Assembly (NCBI GenBank): GCA_016281125.1
Contig: JAEEIA010000085.1
Coordinates: 55,225-119,224, forward strand
DNA: 64,000 bases
From: Oscillospiraceae bacterium
GTDB lineage: Bacteria; Bacillota; Clostridia; Oscillospirales; Ruminococcaceae
Reading direction: 5' to 3'
Of the stretch, positions 25,823-35,414 are shown piece by piece. The position numbers were made by a program, and so were the translations under genes. Every line of letters begins with the position of its first letter. Position 1 is the stretch's first letter. The notes under the pieces are model-generated. The model saw only the letters and a program-made list of their open reading frames with translations, had not been told where the DNA came from and searched no databases.

Positions 25823-26204
25823 CGTTTTCACCTCTTTTCCTAAGCCATATTATATCTGTGGATGCTGAATTGACGCTGAAAATGCGTGTGTGCGCTGTAT
25901 CATACAAGTGAATTGTTTGTGAAAAAATGTGAAAGTAACCCTGCCTCTTCGGGTGACCGCGCAATGTTTGTTGTGACCGTTTCCAGCGGCTCGGACATCA
26001 GCGACAGCATTCTGCCTGATGACGGTCTGAACTGGTCGCCGCTTGTACCGGTGAACTGAATCGTGCCGGTCATACCCACAGGAACAATAACGCCCTCAGA
26101 TCACTCTGAGGGCGTCATGAATTCTATAAGGATGATCGCTGCTGTGTCGTTTTGCGTTTGGCGGAGTCAGGTTTATTGCATACCTGTTTGAGCAGATACA
26201 GATA
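25823..26204. other. 382-bp gap: possible VTC operon promoter, coding remnant and ABC operon terminator
   Basis: A minus-strand TATAAT lies at 25854-25849 with a poor -35 box. An open plus-strand stretch from about 25918 to 26059 (ending in LNWSPLVPVN) has no ribosome site and may be a coding remnant. The terminator is at 26091-26114. Confidence 0.5.
26091..26114 (-). terminator. terminator of the sugar ABC operon
   Basis: CGCCCTCAGA (26091-26100) pairs perfectly with TCTGAGGGCG (26105-26114); on the minus strand TTATTGTT follows. Confidence 0.75.
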
Positions 26205-27077
26205 TCAGCCCTTTACAGCACCCGCAGTCAGGCCGTCAACGATCTGGTTGGAGAAAGCACAGTAAACAACGATTGTAGGTATGATCGCAATGATAATAGC
26301 CGCAAACATCTGCGAATAATTCGTACCATGCGGTCCTACAAACTTTGACAGTGCTACCGGCAGTGTCTTCTTGGCTTCATTAGAGATGAATACCATAGCT
26401 ACAAGGAGCTCGTTCCAGTTGCCGATGAAAGTCATAAGTCCGGTTACGCAAAGACCGGTCCTGCCAAGCGGCAGACATATCCTGAAGAATATCTGGAAGA
26501 TATTCGCGCCCTCCAGGCAAGCACATTCAATAAGCTCATTCGGAATGCTCTTGAAGAATCCCGTCATAATGAATATGGTTATCGGAAGTGAAAAAGTAAC
26601 ATAAGGGATTATAATTCCTATCAGCGTATTTGAAAGGTGTAAATTCGCAAATCTTGTGAAAAGAGGAATGAGCACGCAGTGTACCGGTATCATCATACCG
26701 GTAAGGAAATAAGTCATAGCAAGCTTAGAACCCTTCCAACGCATACGTACAATGCCGAATGCTGCCATAGAACCGATGATCATACTCAATATCAGTGCAA
26801 CAACGCATACGATGAATGAGTTAAGTGTAGCTGTGCCAAGACGTCCTGCTGTCCACGCAAAGGAAAAGCTGTCAAATGATAGATGCTTCGGAAGCGCAAA
26901 AGGAGCGGTAAATATTTCATTGTTGGTTTTGAAGGATACATTGAACAACCACAGCAGAGGGAGAATATATGTTATGGATATCAGTACCAGAAATACATAT
27001 ATAACAATGTGTATTGGCGAGAACTTTTTCTTGGAGGTAAAATCCGGTCCGGCTGTTTCATATTTTGAAGAACTCAT
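26205..27077 (-). CDS. CUT1-family sugar ABC permease (MalG/AraQ-like)
   Basis: 290 residues with six predicted membrane helices. The cytoplasmic EAA loop reads ELIECACLEGANIFQIFFRICLPL in two parts, where it would dock on a shared ATPase. The start follows AAGGAGGTACGGTCAA. It is the last gene of a binding protein-permease-permease operon, 14 bp after its partner. No ATP-binding gene is present, as is usual where a common MsiK/MsmK-type ATPase serves several oligosaccharide importers. Substrate by context: arabinose- or xylose-containing oligosaccharides. Confidence 0.93.
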   Translation of the reverse strand: MSSSKYETAGPDFTSKKKFSPIHIVIYVFLVLISITYILPLLWLFNVSFKTNNEIFTAPFALPKHLSFDSFSFAWTAGRLGTATLNSFIVCVVALILSMIIGSMAAFGIVRMRWKGSKLAMTYFLTGMMIPVHCVLIPLFTRFANLHLSNTLIGIIIPYVTFSLPITIFIMTGFFKSIPNELIECACLEGANIFQIFFRICLPLGRTGLCVTGLMTFIGNWNELLVAMVFISNEAKKTLPVALSKFVGPHGTNYSQMFAAIIIAIIPTIVVYCAFSNQIVDGLTAGAVKG

Positions 27078-27091
27078 TTGACCGTACCTCC

Positions 27092-27979
27092 TTACATCTC
27101 ATACTGTTCAGTCTTTACGACCTTATTGATAAACAGTGTTACTGCCAGACAAAGCACAAGAAGTACCACGCCTATCGCACTTGCATAGCCATATTTAAAG
27201 AACTTGAAGCCCTGCTGATAGAGGTGCGTTGCAAGAACCTCTGTCCTGTGGTTCGGTCCGCCTTCTGTCATGTTGAATATAAGATCGAAGAACTTCAGCG
27301 AGCCTATCGCATTGAGGGACATAGCGGTAGCTACCATCGGTTTTATCAGCGGAAGCGTTATGTACCTGAATGTCTGGGACTTTGTACAGCCGTCAATATA
27401 GCTTGCTTCCATAAGTGACTTGTTAATACCGGAAATCTGAGCGATGTAAAGCATCATTGACTGACCTACATACTGCCAGAGAGCAACAAAAGCGATTACC
27501 CACATAGGAAGGATAATAAAGCCTTTTGTATCCATCAGCCAGAGAGGAGGTTCCTTGACCCCCCATTCTTCAAGGATCTGGTTGATGCCGAGCTTCGGCA
27601 TGAATATGAACAGCCACATCAGACCGAGAGCTGCCGAAGAAAGAACACAGGGAAGATAGATGATGTTCTTGAATACATTTCGTCCTTTTTTTATGTTTGT
27701 CAGCAGAGCTGCGTAGAAAAGGCCTACGATAAGCTGTGATACACAGGAAAAAACAAGGAAGAACATGGAGTTCTTGAGCGCAATGCCAAACGTTTTATCG
27801 GAAAGAAGAGCTTTATAGTTGTCAAGTCCGATGAAAACGGGGGCGGTAAAGCCTTTATAATCGCAGAATGAATAATACACTGACTGAACGATCGGTATAA
27901 AAAGCACCAGTGTGAACAAAAGGAATGCAGGAAGCATGAAAACAAGGATTGCTTTCTTGTCCTTAAACATTTTGTCCAT
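27092..27979 (-). CDS. CUT1-family sugar ABC permease (MalF/AraP-like)
   Basis: 295 residues, six membrane helices, EAA loop SLMEASYIDGCTKSQTFRYI followed by TLPL. The start follows GAAAGGAGTTGGTCCAGC. It pairs with the downstream permease and receives substrate from the lipoprotein encoded upstream. Like its neighbours up to about 34 kb it seems to use more A/T-ending codons than the pilus and copper genes (impression, not measured). Confidence 0.93.
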   Translation of the reverse strand: MDKMFKDKKAILVFMLPAFLLFTLVLFIPIVQSVYYSFCDYKGFTAPVFIGLDNYKALLSDKTFGIALKNSMFFLVFSCVSQLIVGLFYAALLTNIKKGRNVFKNIIYLPCVLSSAALGLMWLFIFMPKLGINQILEEWGVKEPPLWLMDTKGFIILPMWVIAFVALWQYVGQSMMLYIAQISGINKSLMEASYIDGCTKSQTFRYITLPLIKPMVATAMSLNAIGSLKFFDLIFNMTEGGPNHRTEVLATHLYQQGFKFFKYGYASAIGVVLLVLCLAVTLFINKVVKTEQYEM

Positions 27980-28023
27980 GCTGGACCAACTCCTTTCAGA
28001 AGATCAGAATCGCAAAAAGTTAA

Positions 28024-28056
28024 AACAATAGGGGCGCAGGGTACGCCCCTATTGTT
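28024..28056 (-). terminator. attenuating hairpin after the binding-protein gene
   Basis: A perfect 13-bp stem, AACAATAGGGGCG (28024-28036) with CGCCCCTATTGTT (28044-28056). Such hairpins commonly keep binding-protein mRNA above permease mRNA. Confidence 0.75.
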
Positions 28057-28075
28057 ATTCAAATTCAGTCAGAAT

Positions 28076-29404
28076 TTACTTTCTGCAATTCTCCTTGTAA
28101 TATGCCTCCATGTCCTTTGCAGCGTCTGCAGGTGTCATATCGCCGAGGAACACAGCGACCATCGTATCATCGAAGTGGGCACCGGTCTCAGTCGTAGGCA
28201 TTGACTCGTTGTAGAAGCCGAATGTACCCTTTGCATTGCTGAAAATGTCCATAACGTATGAGAGCTGCTTGGGAGCTGCTGCAGGATCATACTGAACCTT
28301 GGTTACAGGGATTTTGCCGCCTTTTTCAGCGGTGTACTTCTGAGCTGTGTCATCCGTAAAGTATTTCATGAGAGCTGCAGAAGCCTCAGGGTACTTTGTG
28401 GTCGAACTCATGCAGAGTGAGTCAGACTTCGCGATGATTCTTTCAACGCCGGGGAACTGGAATACGCCGCACTTGGATTCAAAGTCAGGGTTTGCACCGT
28501 TCATCTGTCCGATTACCCAGGAACCCTGGATAAGGATCGCAGCCTCTTCGTTGTAGAAGTTCGCTGTCGCAACGTCGTTGGTATCACCTGCTGCTGTTCT
28601 CTGGAAGTATTTTGATAATGTAACAAGCTTGTTGCCGACGCTCTCGAGCTTACCGTCTTCCCATGAAGCGGAACCGTCAGCGAGCTTGGGAAGGCTGACG
28701 CCTTCTGCTTCACAGAGATAACCCGCTACCATTGAGAGGCACCATGCAGTACCTGCGGAAATTGTTATAGGAGTATATCCGGCTTTTTCAAGCTTCTCGC
28801 AGGTATCCAGCATTTCATCCCAGTTCGTAGGAACAGATGCACCCGCTTTCTCGAACATCTCTGTATTGTAGAAGCAGCAGGCAGCTGCTGTGTTCAGCGG
28901 AACAGCATATATCTTTCCGTCGTAGGTCTGCTGTGTAAATACAGCGTCACTTGTGAAGCTCTCCTTCCAGCCGTCCTTATTGAGATACTCATCAAGCGGA
29001 GCTGCAACGCCGGGTTCAACATAGTCTGTGAGCTGAGGGCCGGGGCTTACGATAAATACATCAGGTGTTTCCTTTGCAGAAACATGTGCATTGAGATTGT
29101 TATAGTACTCTTCAAGGTTCGTGGTAATCGGTGTTACATGATACTTACCCTCATAATCCTTGTTGAATCTTTCGATTGTTTCCTTGTATCCGAGCGACAT
29201 CGCGTCCGAAGTTGCGTTGAGGTCATCCCAGAACATCCAGGTGATCTCCTGAACCTCGCCGGATCCGCCGTTGTTGTTTGCGGAATTATTATCTCCGCTG
29301 CTGGGGGTAGTGCCCGGATTAATGGAATTTCCGCCGCAGCCTGTAAGTGTTGTCACTAACATTGCTGCTGACAAAAGTGTTGCGAAGAATCTGCATTTTC
29401 TCAT
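28076..29404 (-). CDS. extracellular sugar-binding lipoprotein (family 1 SBP) of the CUT1 importer
   Basis: 442 residues. The lipobox LTGC gives a lipid-anchored N-terminal Cys, followed by a Gly/Ser/Asn linker. The body has the family 1 solute-binding fold, with ITWMFWDD at the start, TPDVFIVSPGPQL and YTPITISAGTAWCLSM. I chose the ATG at 29404, 8 nt from AGGAGG. Divergent from GH51 and transcribed from a promoter with an internal operator. Likely ligand: arabino-xylo-oligosaccharides, by context only. Confidence 0.93.
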   Translation of the reverse strand: MRKCRFFATLLSAAMLVTTLTGCGGNSINPGTTPSSGDNNSANNNGGSGEVQEITWMFWDDLNATSDAMSLGYKETIERFNKDYEGKYHVTPITTNLEEYYNNLNAHVSAKETPDVFIVSPGPQLTDYVEPGVAAPLDEYLNKDGWKESFTSDAVFTQQTYDGKIYAVPLNTAAACCFYNTEMFEKAGASVPTNWDEMLDTCEKLEKAGYTPITISAGTAWCLSMVAGYLCEAEGVSLPKLADGSASWEDGKLESVGNKLVTLSKYFQRTAAGDTNDVATANFYNEEAAILIQGSWVIGQMNGANPDFESKCGVFQFPGVERIIAKSDSLCMSSTTKYPEASAALMKYFTDDTAQKYTAEKGGKIPVTKVQYDPAAAPKQLSYVMDIFSNAKGTFGFYNESMPTTETGAHFDDTMVAVFLGDMTPADAAKDMEAYYKENCRK

Positions 29405-29524
29405 TACCATTACCTCCTGATTTTGTGCCGCACGGCAGATATCTGATTGACATCATAATATGCCGCCCGGCAAGTTTTACGGTTATACCGAATTTGATTT
29501 GCACCTCTAGCGGTGTCTTTATAA

Positions 29525-29553
29525 ATCTTACCATATAATCAATGGTATGTCAA
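29525..29553 (-). promoter_or_regulatory. promoter of the sugar ABC operon with operator between the boxes
   Basis: Minus strand TTGACA (29553-29548) and TAAGAT (29530-29525) are 17 bp apart. TACCAT-N7-ATGGTA (29529-29547) is a symmetrical site filling the spacer, ideal for a repressor. The 29405-29859 gap holds otherwise only the divergent GH51 promoter and leaders. Confidence 0.72.
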
Positions 29554-29738
29554 TAAAAATGGACGAAATGAGCAAAAAATGATTAAAGTTCACAAACTAC
29601 AATATCATTATAGCAATATTTGACAGATTAGAGCAAAAAACAGACAACTTTTGATAAGTGGAATGCTCCGTACAGCTCAGGTTGTATTCAGCGTTCGACC
29701 TTCATTCAGGTATGCCGTCCGCATTTATTTATTTCCTC

Positions 29739-31338
<1,600 letters not shown>

Positions 31339-31371
31339 ATGACAGTACCTGTTGGAAAGTCATTGTGCAAC

Positions 31372-31417
31372 AAAACACCTTCGTGCTGTAATGATGAAAA
31401 GCACGGAGGTGTTTTTT
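31372..31417 (+). terminator. terminator after GH51
   Basis: AAAACACCTTCGTGC (31372-31386) pairs, with a mismatch, with GCACGGAGGTGTTTT (31401-31415) and runs into TT. Read-through may feed the esterase gene, whose own promoter is not evident. Confidence 0.75.
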
Positions 31418-31432
31418 GATAAAGGAGCTGAC

Positions 31433-32944
31433 ATGATGTTAAGGATAGCAAATACTGAAAACGGACAGGTGCGCGGCCTGCCGGCAGCAGATCCGAGAAT
31501 CACCTCTTTCAAGGGCATACCGTTTGCCGCACCGCCTGTCGGTGAGAACCGCTGGCGTGCTCCTCAGCCGGCCGCGAACTGGAAGGGTGTTCGGGACTGT
31601 TTGGAGTTTGCACCCATATCTGTTCAGGATTCCCCCGGCGATGCTGACGATATTTACAGCCGCGAATGGCATGTCGATCCCGATATTCCCATGAGTGAGG
31701 ACTGCCTTTACCTTAATATATGGACGAACGCGAAGTCCGCATCTGAGCGCAAACCCGTGCTTGTATGGTTTTTCGGCGGTGGGTTTCAGTGCGGCTATAC
31801 ATCCGAAATGGAATTTGACGGTGAACGTCTGGCAAGGAGAGATATCGTCGTAGTTACTGTTAATTACCGCCTGGGAGCGCTGGGCTTTCTTTGCCATCCG
31901 CAGCTTACAAAAGAGCAGCCGGATGCGCCCTGCAATTTCGGCAGCCTCGATCAGCAGGCCGGGCTGAAATGGATCCGCCGCAATATTGCGAACTTCGGCG
32001 GAGATCCCGATAATATAACCATTGCAGGACAGTCCGCAGGCGGCGGAAGCGTAATGGCACAGATGGCTTGCAGGGACAATGAAAGCGATTTCAAACGGGC
32101 TGTGGTCATGAGCGGCATATTCGGTTCGCCTTATGAGGTCAATGAAGTCTTCCGGCCCAAGAGCCTTGAACTGGCAGAAAAAAAGGGCGAAAGGCTCTTC
32201 GATTACCTGGGTGTAAGAACGCTTGAAGAAGCACGAGAGCTTGATGCCGATTACATTTGCAGCAAATATTCCGAGCTTCGCAATAACGGCGAAATGTTCT
32301 TCACGATCGTACAGGACGGGCATTTCTGCACGGATGACCCCATGGAAGCGTTCAGAAACGGGTCACGTATCCGTGTGCCCGTTATGGGAGGCAATACAGG
32401 CGACGAATTCATAGAATGCATTCATGCGGCTGACGATAACGAACTGGATAAGAAAGCAAAGGCGTACTTTGACAGCAGAGCTGAGGAATTTCTTGCATTT
32501 CCCGAAGCCAAAGTCAGAACTGATTCCGGCTATTCGCCGGTTTCCTCTCCCGAGCTTGGAGTAAAGGCCGTCTTCCTCGGAGAGAGCAGGCAGAAAGACC
32601 CGAAGAACTGCTACTACTATCGTTTCATTCCGGATATCCCCGGCAAGGATTCCCTTGGTACCTTCCACTCGGTTGATCTTTGGTTCTTCTTTGAAACCCT
32701 TGCAAAATGCAGCAGACCGTTTGAAGGCAGACATTATGATCTTGCAAGACAGATGTGCGATTACTGGGCGAACTTCATCAAAACCGGAAACCCTAACGGA
32801 TTTGACCTCAACGGCAGCAAGCTCCCTGAATGGAAGCCGTATACCGATGCTGATCGTAATGAGATGCTATTCACCGGTGACGGAGCAAAGGCATCGACCG
32901 AGAATAACCGCTTTCTCAGGTTTCTGCTCGGCGAATTAAAATAA
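31433..32944 (+). CDS. type B carboxylesterase (alpha/beta hydrolase), cytoplasmic
   Basis: 503 residues, no signal peptide. Catalytic Ser201 in AGQSAGGGS, oxyanion WFFGGGFQCG, an acidic residue in GNTGDEF and His in GTFHSVDLWFFF form the carboxylesterase/CE10-like triad. AAAGGAG lies 5 nt before this ATG; the next codon is also ATG. It is followed after 13 nt by GH43. In this locus it may remove acetyl or feruloyl esters from imported oligosaccharides; the real acyl group cannot be read from sequence. Confidence 0.92.
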   Translation: MMLRIANTENGQVRGLPAADPRITSFKGIPFAAPPVGENRWRAPQPAANWKGVRDCLEFAPISVQDSPGDADDIYSREWHVDPDIPMSEDCLYLNIWTNAKSASERKPVLVWFFGGGFQCGYTSEMEFDGERLARRDIVVVTVNYRLGALGFLCHPQLTKEQPDAPCNFGSLDQQAGLKWIRRNIANFGGDPDNITIAGQSAGGGSVMAQMACRDNESDFKRAVVMSGIFGSPYEVNEVFRPKSLELAEKKGERLFDYLGVRTLEEARELDADYICSKYSELRNNGEMFFTIVQDGHFCTDDPMEAFRNGSRIRVPVMGGNTGDEFIECIHAADDNELDKKAKAYFDSRAEEFLAFPEAKVRTDSGYSPVSSPELGVKAVFLGESRQKDPKNCYYYRFIPDIPGKDSLGTFHSVDLWFFFETLAKCSRPFEGRHYDLARQMCDYWANFIKTGNPNGFDLNGSKLPEWKPYTDADRNEMLFTGDGAKASTENNRFLRFLLGELK

Positions 32945-32957
32945 GGAGGTTATTTTT

Positions 32958-34358
32958 GTGAGCAAAAAGCAGGCTTTCAACCCCTATCTCCCAAGCTGGG
33001 AGTATATCCCCGACGGTGAGCCATATGTGTTCGGCGACCGTGTATATGTCTATGGTTCTCACGACTTCTGGAACGGCTATGTGTTCTGCATGGGTGATTA
33101 TGTGTGCTGGTCAGCCCCTGTCAACGACCTCGGGAACTGGCGCTATGAAGGCGTTATCTATTCAAGAAACGCGGATCCTATGAACAAGGATGGCCATATG
33201 TGCCTTTATGCCCCCGACGTTACTGTCGGTCCCGATGGAAGATACTACCTCTACTATGTACTTGATAAGGTTGGCGTTATGTCCGTTGCGGTATGTGACG
33301 AGCCGGCGGGAAAGTATACGTTTTACGGCTATGTTCATTATATGGACGGCACACGGCTCGGAGAAAGAGCGGAAGATGAGCCGCAGTTCGATCCCGGCGT
33401 GATGTCCGAGGGTGACACGACCTATATGTACAGCGGATTCTGCCCGAAAGGCGACAAATCAAGAACAGGTGCAAAGGTCGTTACACTTGATAAGGATATG
33501 CTGACTGTTCTCACCGGGCCTCAGGTAATCGTGCCCGGGATCTGTTACAGCAAAGGCACTCAGTTCGAGGGACATGCCTTCTTCGAAGCATCGTCCATAC
33601 GCAAAGTGAACGGCAAATACTATTTTATTTACTCCTCGGAGGTCATGCATGAACTCTGCTATGCTGTCAGTGATAATCCACTCAAAGGGTTTCGCTACGG
33701 CGGTGTGCTGGTCAGCAACACTGATCTGCATATTGATACTTATAAGCCGGCAGATATGCCCGCGAACCGCGGTGCCAACAACCACGGCAGCATAATTGAA
33801 CTTGGCGGTGAGTGGTATATCTTCTATCACAGACATACCAACGGCACATGGTTCTCAAGACAGGGCTGTGCGGAAAAGCTCACACTTCAAGCCGACGGCA
33901 GCTTCAGGCAGGCTGAGATTACTTCCTGCGGTCTCAATGGCGGTCCCCTTGAAGGCAGGGGCGAATACCCGGCTTATATCGCCTGCAATATCTTCGGAAA
34001 GAAACCCGAGCTTTATATCGGAGATCTCAATGCTGCTCGTATTGTTCAGGATGGCAAAGACGGAGATGAGGAAATCGGATATATTTCCAATATCAAAGAA
34101 GGGACAAACATAGGCTTCAAGTACTTCGACTGCAAAGGGATAACGAAGATCAGCATTACAACCCGCGGTTACGGCAGCGGCACCTTCGCTGTTAAGACTG
34201 CATGGAATGGCGAAGAACTCGGCGGGATTGAGATTGAAAACAGCAATGTGTGGAAAAGATTTACTGCTGATATCAGTATCCCCGACGGAGTGAATGCTAT
34301 ATGGTTCACCTACAAGGGCACCGGCAATCCTTCGCTTGGCTCGTTTACCTTAGAATGA
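32958..34358 (+). CDS. GH43 beta-xylosidase/alpha-arabinofuranosidase with C-terminal CBM6-like domain
   Basis: 466 residues, GTG start after AAGGAGG, no signal peptide. A five-bladed beta-propeller enzyme: candidate base Asp19 (YIPDGEPYVF), pKa-tuning Asp87 (YAPDVT) and acid Glu210 (HAFFEASS). From about residue 345 a beta-sandwich follows with VQDGKDGDEEIGYI and a CBM6-like ending (AIWFTYKGTGNPS). It should cleave terminal xylose or arabinose from short oligosaccharides together with the GH51 enzyme. Position in the operon agrees with intracellular end-trimming. Confidence 0.92.
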   Translation: MSKKQAFNPYLPSWEYIPDGEPYVFGDRVYVYGSHDFWNGYVFCMGDYVCWSAPVNDLGNWRYEGVIYSRNADPMNKDGHMCLYAPDVTVGPDGRYYLYYVLDKVGVMSVAVCDEPAGKYTFYGYVHYMDGTRLGERAEDEPQFDPGVMSEGDTTYMYSGFCPKGDKSRTGAKVVTLDKDMLTVLTGPQVIVPGICYSKGTQFEGHAFFEASSIRKVNGKYYFIYSSEVMHELCYAVSDNPLKGFRYGGVLVSNTDLHIDTYKPADMPANRGANNHGSIIELGGEWYIFYHRHTNGTWFSRQGCAEKLTLQADGSFRQAEITSCGLNGGPLEGRGEYPAYIACNIFGKKPELYIGDLNAARIVQDGKDGDEEIGYISNIKEGTNIGFKYFDCKGITKISITTRGYGSGTFAVKTAWNGEELGGIEIENSNVWKRFTADISIPDGVNAIWFTYKGTGNPSLGSFTLE

Positions 34359-34431
34359 TCTGCGCAGCTGATTTCTGAAAGGAACCTGATTCCGCAAATC
34401 TGAAACATCCTCCGCGCATCACGCATCTGCG

Positions 34432-34617
34432 CAGAAACGGCTGGCGCAGATGTATAAGGACAAATTGGACGGATTAATATTGGATGCGGACTGCGCACTG
34501 TTCCGGCAAAGCCGCGCGGCCGAAGAAAAGGAGATATCGAAGCGTATCAACCGGAGAATGCGGCATGACTGATGAGCACGGCGAACGCGAAATACATATC
34601 CGTTGGAAAATCTGAAA
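34432..34617 (+). pseudogene. serine recombinase C-terminal remnant
   Basis: From 34432 the frame reads QKRLAQMYKDKLDGL followed by ILDADC..EEKEISKRINRR, resembling the coiled segment of large serine recombinases (resolvase/TnpX type). A stop and frame jump then leads to MTDEHGEREIHIRWKI, like the C-terminal strand of those enzymes. The middle is missing. The 34359-34883 gap holds this scar, the 97-bp repeat and two hairpins, and no intact gene. Confidence 0.5.
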
Positions 34618-34675
34618 GCAAGCCTTCTGATCGGAATGGCTTGCTTTTTTGTTCCGTATACCATAATAGAAATGG
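34579..34675 (+). repeat. 97-bp repeat, copy 1 (other copy 58989-59086)
   Basis: It covers the end of the recombinase remnant and a terminator (GCAAGCC..GGCTTGC plus T6) and ends at GAAATGG. The two copies differ at only a few positions. Confidence 0.85.
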
Positions 34676-34821
34676 GAAATCAACTTAAACTGAGCCGTAA
34701 AAGAATGCAGCGCCCTGCATGGGACGCTGCACAGTCAGATTCATTCTTCATTCGGCAATTTGGTCAGTGCAGACTTTGCGTGTGAACGGCATATCATGAA
34801 CGCTTATTCGATCACAGACAA

Positions 34822-34859
34822 CCCGCAGTATCTCCGGAGATTTCCTTCGATACTGCGGG
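34822..34859 (-). terminator. terminator downstream of the S8 protease-sortase operon
   Basis: CCCGCAGTATC (34822-34832) pairs with GATACTGCGGG (34849-34859), just past the sortase stop. Confidence 0.7.
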
Positions 34860-34883
34860 CCGGTTGCTGTGATAGCAGAATTG

Positions 34884-35414
34884 TCAGTTGTCTTGCTTTT
34901 GCGGCTTTGCGACCACGATCCTTCGCTGTGTTCCGTCATCTGTGCACGTCACAAGCGTGACCCGTACATCCTCAGCGTCATCAAGCACCCATGTTTCATC
35001 CGGTTTGACGATGAAAGAATCTGAAACATAATAAGTGTAAAGATTTTTGCTGACATCGTACAGTCTGACTTCCATGCCGGTTTGAACGTTCCTGAGTGCA
35101 TTGAAGTATTCCTTGTATATCGTGCTGCTGTGCGCGGCAATACAATAGTTTCCTTCGCCCGGAGCACCTGTGCCGGGGAAATGCCCGGCAGCTTTTGAGA
35201 GCACTTCGTTGTCTGTGCCCTCAAGCACCGGCGCCTTGATCCGAAGTTCCGGAATCTCTATGACGACATTTGTTTTCATGAGCTGATTGCGCCGGTAGTC
35301 GCGCAGCAGCTTTCTGCCGACCAAAAACGCAAGCATGACAGTTCCTGTCAGGATCGCTGCCAAACCGAGAAAAAACAATACCTTATTTGGCTTTGAATGT
35401 CTGTCTTTCTTCAT
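34884..35414 (-). CDS. sortase, class D-like, dedicated to the adjacent wall protease
   Basis: 176 residues. N-terminal anchor about 11-34; catalytic His95 (CIAAHSSTIY), Cys157 (TLVTCTDDG) and Arg164/165 (TQRRIVV). The start codon overlaps the stop of the protease gene by one base (TGATG), and I chose it over an in-frame upstream start for that reason. Tight coupling to a single LPQTG substrate suggests it anchors that protease to the wall, independently of the pilus sortases. Confidence 0.9.
   Translation of the reverse strand: MKKDRHSKPNKVLFFLGLAAILTGTVMLAFLVGRKLLRDYRRNQLMKTNVVIEIPELRIKAPVLEGTDNEVLSKAAGHFPGTGAPGEGNYCIAAHSSTIYKEYFNALRNVQTGMEVRLYDVSKNLYTYYVSDSFIVKPDETWVLDDAEDVRVTLVTCTDDGTQRRIVVAKPQKQDN

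Noticed and set aside
25918..26059. Open plus-strand stretch ending LNWSPLVPVN considered as a small gene
   Set aside because: No ribosome site before the GTG and no homologue that I recognise; treated as a coding remnant only.
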